A stretch of DNA of 64,000 nucleotides from Chrysogorgia sp. JL179-B06 (Eukaryota > Cnidaria > Anthozoa > Scleralcyonacea > Chrysogorgiidae). Below, piece by piece: positions 62,489-64,000 of the stretch. The translations under genes and the position numbers were made by a program. The stretch covers positions 62,001 through 126,000 of the forward strand of contig JAYKKM010000144.1 of the NCBI GenBank assembly GCA_035772405.1, given 5' to 3'. Under the pieces are notes generated by a model that did no database searches, was not told the DNA's origin, and saw only the letters and a list, made by a program, of their open reading frames with translations. Each line of letters begins with the position of its first letter. Positions within the stretch are counted from its first letter, which is position 1.

Positions 62489-63442
62489 TTAGCTCACATC
62501 ATATTCCTTCATCATATCTCTACCAACTAATATTATGTCTCGGCTCGTCATGTAGCCAGAGACAACCCTCACACCGTAGAACTCTATCAAAGACGGGTAC
62601 TTATACGGTGCGAGTGGTATTTTTGGTCGATACACTCCAAAGATCGTTACGTAAGGAGACCCTATCTCTTCATGATTAGCTGTGAAGTCTGAGTCTGTTG
62701 ATCTTATGTTGTTCACCTTAACGTAGGAGTTACCCATCCGCCAATGTATTGATATCATATGTCTCTTGGTGGTGTCGATATTATTTGGGATTGTACACGT
62801 GTACTCCTTTACTGGATAGCCACCACCATATGATAATTTATCATTTTCACCTCCTTTGTACCCTATGTATTTGTCCCACGATCCGTCATCGTTTGAGATA
62901 ATCGCCTCCCAATCTTTCGTAGAAACCCTGGTGACTAACCTCACTACCATAAAAACGGATATGTCACAGTATTGCATACGTGGACAGTTAAAATGCACTC
63001 CAGCTTCAAACGGAATTGGAGTTAGCTCAGGGGATAGGAAGCTATGACCATTGTTAACACCAATAATAGGACCATACGTTGGATCGTATTGCACTAACAT
63101 GTTCGTTTTATCTCTAATGGTTTTCACTTTATTTGTTCCACTGTGGTATTCCACCATGCTCACAGCGTGCTTTGCGACGTTAAAGTCAAATAGAACGTTA
63201 TAGGACTGCGTTCTAAAGTATTGCGATAAGTATACGGACTCTAACACTTTTTTACTAATAGCATCCAAATCATCTTCTGGATCTGCTATGTTTTTGATTG
63301 CCCTGAACGCCATATCTATGTCTCCAGACATCCTCCCACCACTAACGCTTAACTTAGGGTCACTGTCTAGATGTCTCTTCGCTCTTCTTAATATTTTGTC
63401 GCTCTCGTAGTCTCTGTCCTCAAATCCATAACTTAGACTCAT
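62489..63442 (-). CDS. fibre-like protein (element 2)
   Basis: A 317-residue full-length homologue of the 22191 gene. It conserves the phage-fibre-like repeat (GGRMSGDIDM, AIKNIADP) and the strand-rich C-terminus (SIFMVVRL, MISIHWRM, YPSLIEFYGVRVVSGYM). GTTATAACATA abuts the start. The surface-like regions differ more than the scaffold, as expected of a receptor-binding protein. Confidence 0.7.
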   Translation of the reverse strand: MSLSYGFEDRDYESDKILRRAKRHLDSDPKLSVSGGRMSGDIDMAFRAIKNIADPEDDLDAISKKVLESVYLSQYFRTQSYNVLFDFNVAKHAVSMVEYHSGTNKVKTIRDKTNMLVQYDPTYGPIIGVNNGHSFLSPELTPIPFEAGVHFNCPRMQYCDISVFMVVRLVTRVSTKDWEAIISNDDGSWDKYIGYKGGENDKLSYGGGYPVKEYTCTIPNNIDTTKRHMISIHWRMGNSYVKVNNIRSTDSDFTANHEEIGSPYVTIFGVYRPKIPLAPYKYPSLIEFYGVRVVSGYMTSRDIILVGRDMMKEYDVS

Positions 63443-63446
63443 TATG

Positions 63447-64000
63447 TTATAACATATATTTGCTTACTAAATAGCCAGACACAGCCGAAACCACTAGAAC
63501 TAGCCCCAACTCTGTCGTGTTGTCACCTGGTGTCACTTCTAGACGACGTTCTTGATGTGTCACCTTTGGTTTGTCAAGTGTCTCCAGATGCTCTCCACCT
63601 TCCTGGTGTGCCACGTTTGATGTCACCAGACGATTCGTCACCTTTGGTTTGTCAAGTGTCTCCAGGTGCTCTCCACCTTCTTGGTGTACTTTCTTAACCT
63701 CCGTCGTTTTCGCGTAGTTTAACCCACTATTTACTCCAAACTTCATACTCTGTGTAGCAGTCTTCAATAGGTTGTTGTACCCAGCGATTTTGTTCTTGAG
63801 GATTACAACGTTGCTTGGCATTAACCACGTAGACGGTGATAACGCAAGATTTTGGACAACATTAGTTTCTCTAATCGACTTGTTCATATTGAGAATCCAC
63901 GTTGACACGTCGTAGTTTATAACACTATCCTCCACCAACTTTCGGAACTCTTGTTGGGTCTCTAGACTGCCTGCGGAACCACCAACGACTGACACACGTG
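63447..64000 (-). CDS. membrane-anchored hypothetical protein, C-terminal part (runs off window)
   Basis: Homologue of the last ~190 residues of the 20707 gene. VVGGSAGSLETQQEFRKL is identical to element 1. The linker contains two copies of HQEGGEHLETLDKPKVT (about 40 residues apart) and a third partial HQE, followed by a C-terminal membrane segment. The 5' part lies beyond 64000. Spacing to the fibre gene is 4 bp. Confidence 0.75.
   Translation of the reverse strand, partial: RVSVVGGSAGSLETQQEFRKLVEDSVINYDVSTWILNMNKSIRETNVVQNLALSPSTWLMPSNVVILKNKIAGYNNLLKTATQSMKFGVNSGLNYAKTTEVKKVHQEGGEHLETLDKPKVTNRLVTSNVAHQEGGEHLETLDKPKVTHQERRLEVTPGDNTTELGLVLVVSAVSGYLVSKYML

Larger units (their letters stand above)
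52992..64000. mobile_element. Polinton-type element 2 (left part, partly decayed)
   Basis: It begins AGTAGTATAG like element 1, inside array unit 6; the preceding CCCTTT is the candidate 6-bp target duplicate. It carries homologues of nine or more element 1 genes in the same relative order, except that PolB is inverted and TK plus its neighbour are absent. The right part, with capsid and integrase genes expected, lies outside the window. PolB is broken while the other visible genes are open. It represents a different subfamily: protein similarity is clear but DNA similarity is low. Confidence 0.9.

Overview
The window is AT-rich animal nuclear DNA. It carries a tandem array of tRNA-Val genes that has been invaded by several mobile elements. 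Two of these are Polinton/Maverick-type (adintovirus-like) virus-transposons. The tRNA genes have the eukaryotic type with internal A and B boxes and closely match canonical metazoan tRNA-Val. The other elements (an L2-clade LINE, a hAT insert, a Helitron-like insert) also fit an aquatic invertebrate. A cnidarian is my guess from the look of the elements, but nothing in the window proves it.

Host array (1-14395, 31912-52991): about 6.9 kb units repeat head to tail (anchors at 1, ~4450, 11791, 36241, 43172, 52782). Each unit has an AT-rich spacer and a block of tRNA-Val genes built from ~0.6 kb monomers, all on the + strand. Anticodons AAC, CAC and TAC are all present, with recurrent degenerate copies. 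Each tRNA block is bracketed by a ~30 bp inverted repeat. Unit 2 holds a 2.3 kb Helitron-like insertion (5358-7677). Unit 5 holds a broken L2 LINE (47873-51145).

Element 1 (14396-31911, 17.5 kb) is a complete, apparently intact Polinton. It has a perfect 6-bp target duplication (AACAAT), ~772-bp terminal inverted repeats differing by a single-base indel as read, and a ~169-bp palindrome at each extreme end. The left arm (minus strand) encodes a membrane-segment protein, packaging ATPase, double-jelly-roll major capsid protein, a large membrane-associated protein, chromodomain integrase and a penton-like minor capsid protein. The right arm (mostly plus) encodes a C-terminally anchored protein, a fibre-like protein, two small MG-start proteins, a Bro-N/nuclease/zinc-finger protein, thymidine kinase and a zinc-finger protein (both minus), a four-gene cassette ending in a zinc-ribbon VLTF3-like candidate, and protein-primed DNA polymerase B. 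No maturation protease was recognised.

Element 2 (52992 to beyond 64000) is a related but distinct, decayed Polinton with the same terminal ten bases and another terminal palindrome. Its polymerase gene is oriented oppositely relative to the rest of the gene set and is broken by a nonsense codon, a 1.34-kb hAT insertion with 8-bp target duplication, and two frameshifts. The remaining genes, in the same relative order as element 1, look intact.

Comparing the two elements reveals shared regulation not explained by coding. A TATA-like motif sits within roughly 2-15 bases of most start codons. Phased CTGTGAG boxes (11/12-base spacing) lie upstream of the same small membrane-protein gene in both. 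These, with the terminal palindromes and the zinc-ribbon protein, are the best candidates here for an undescribed viral transcription/replication system.
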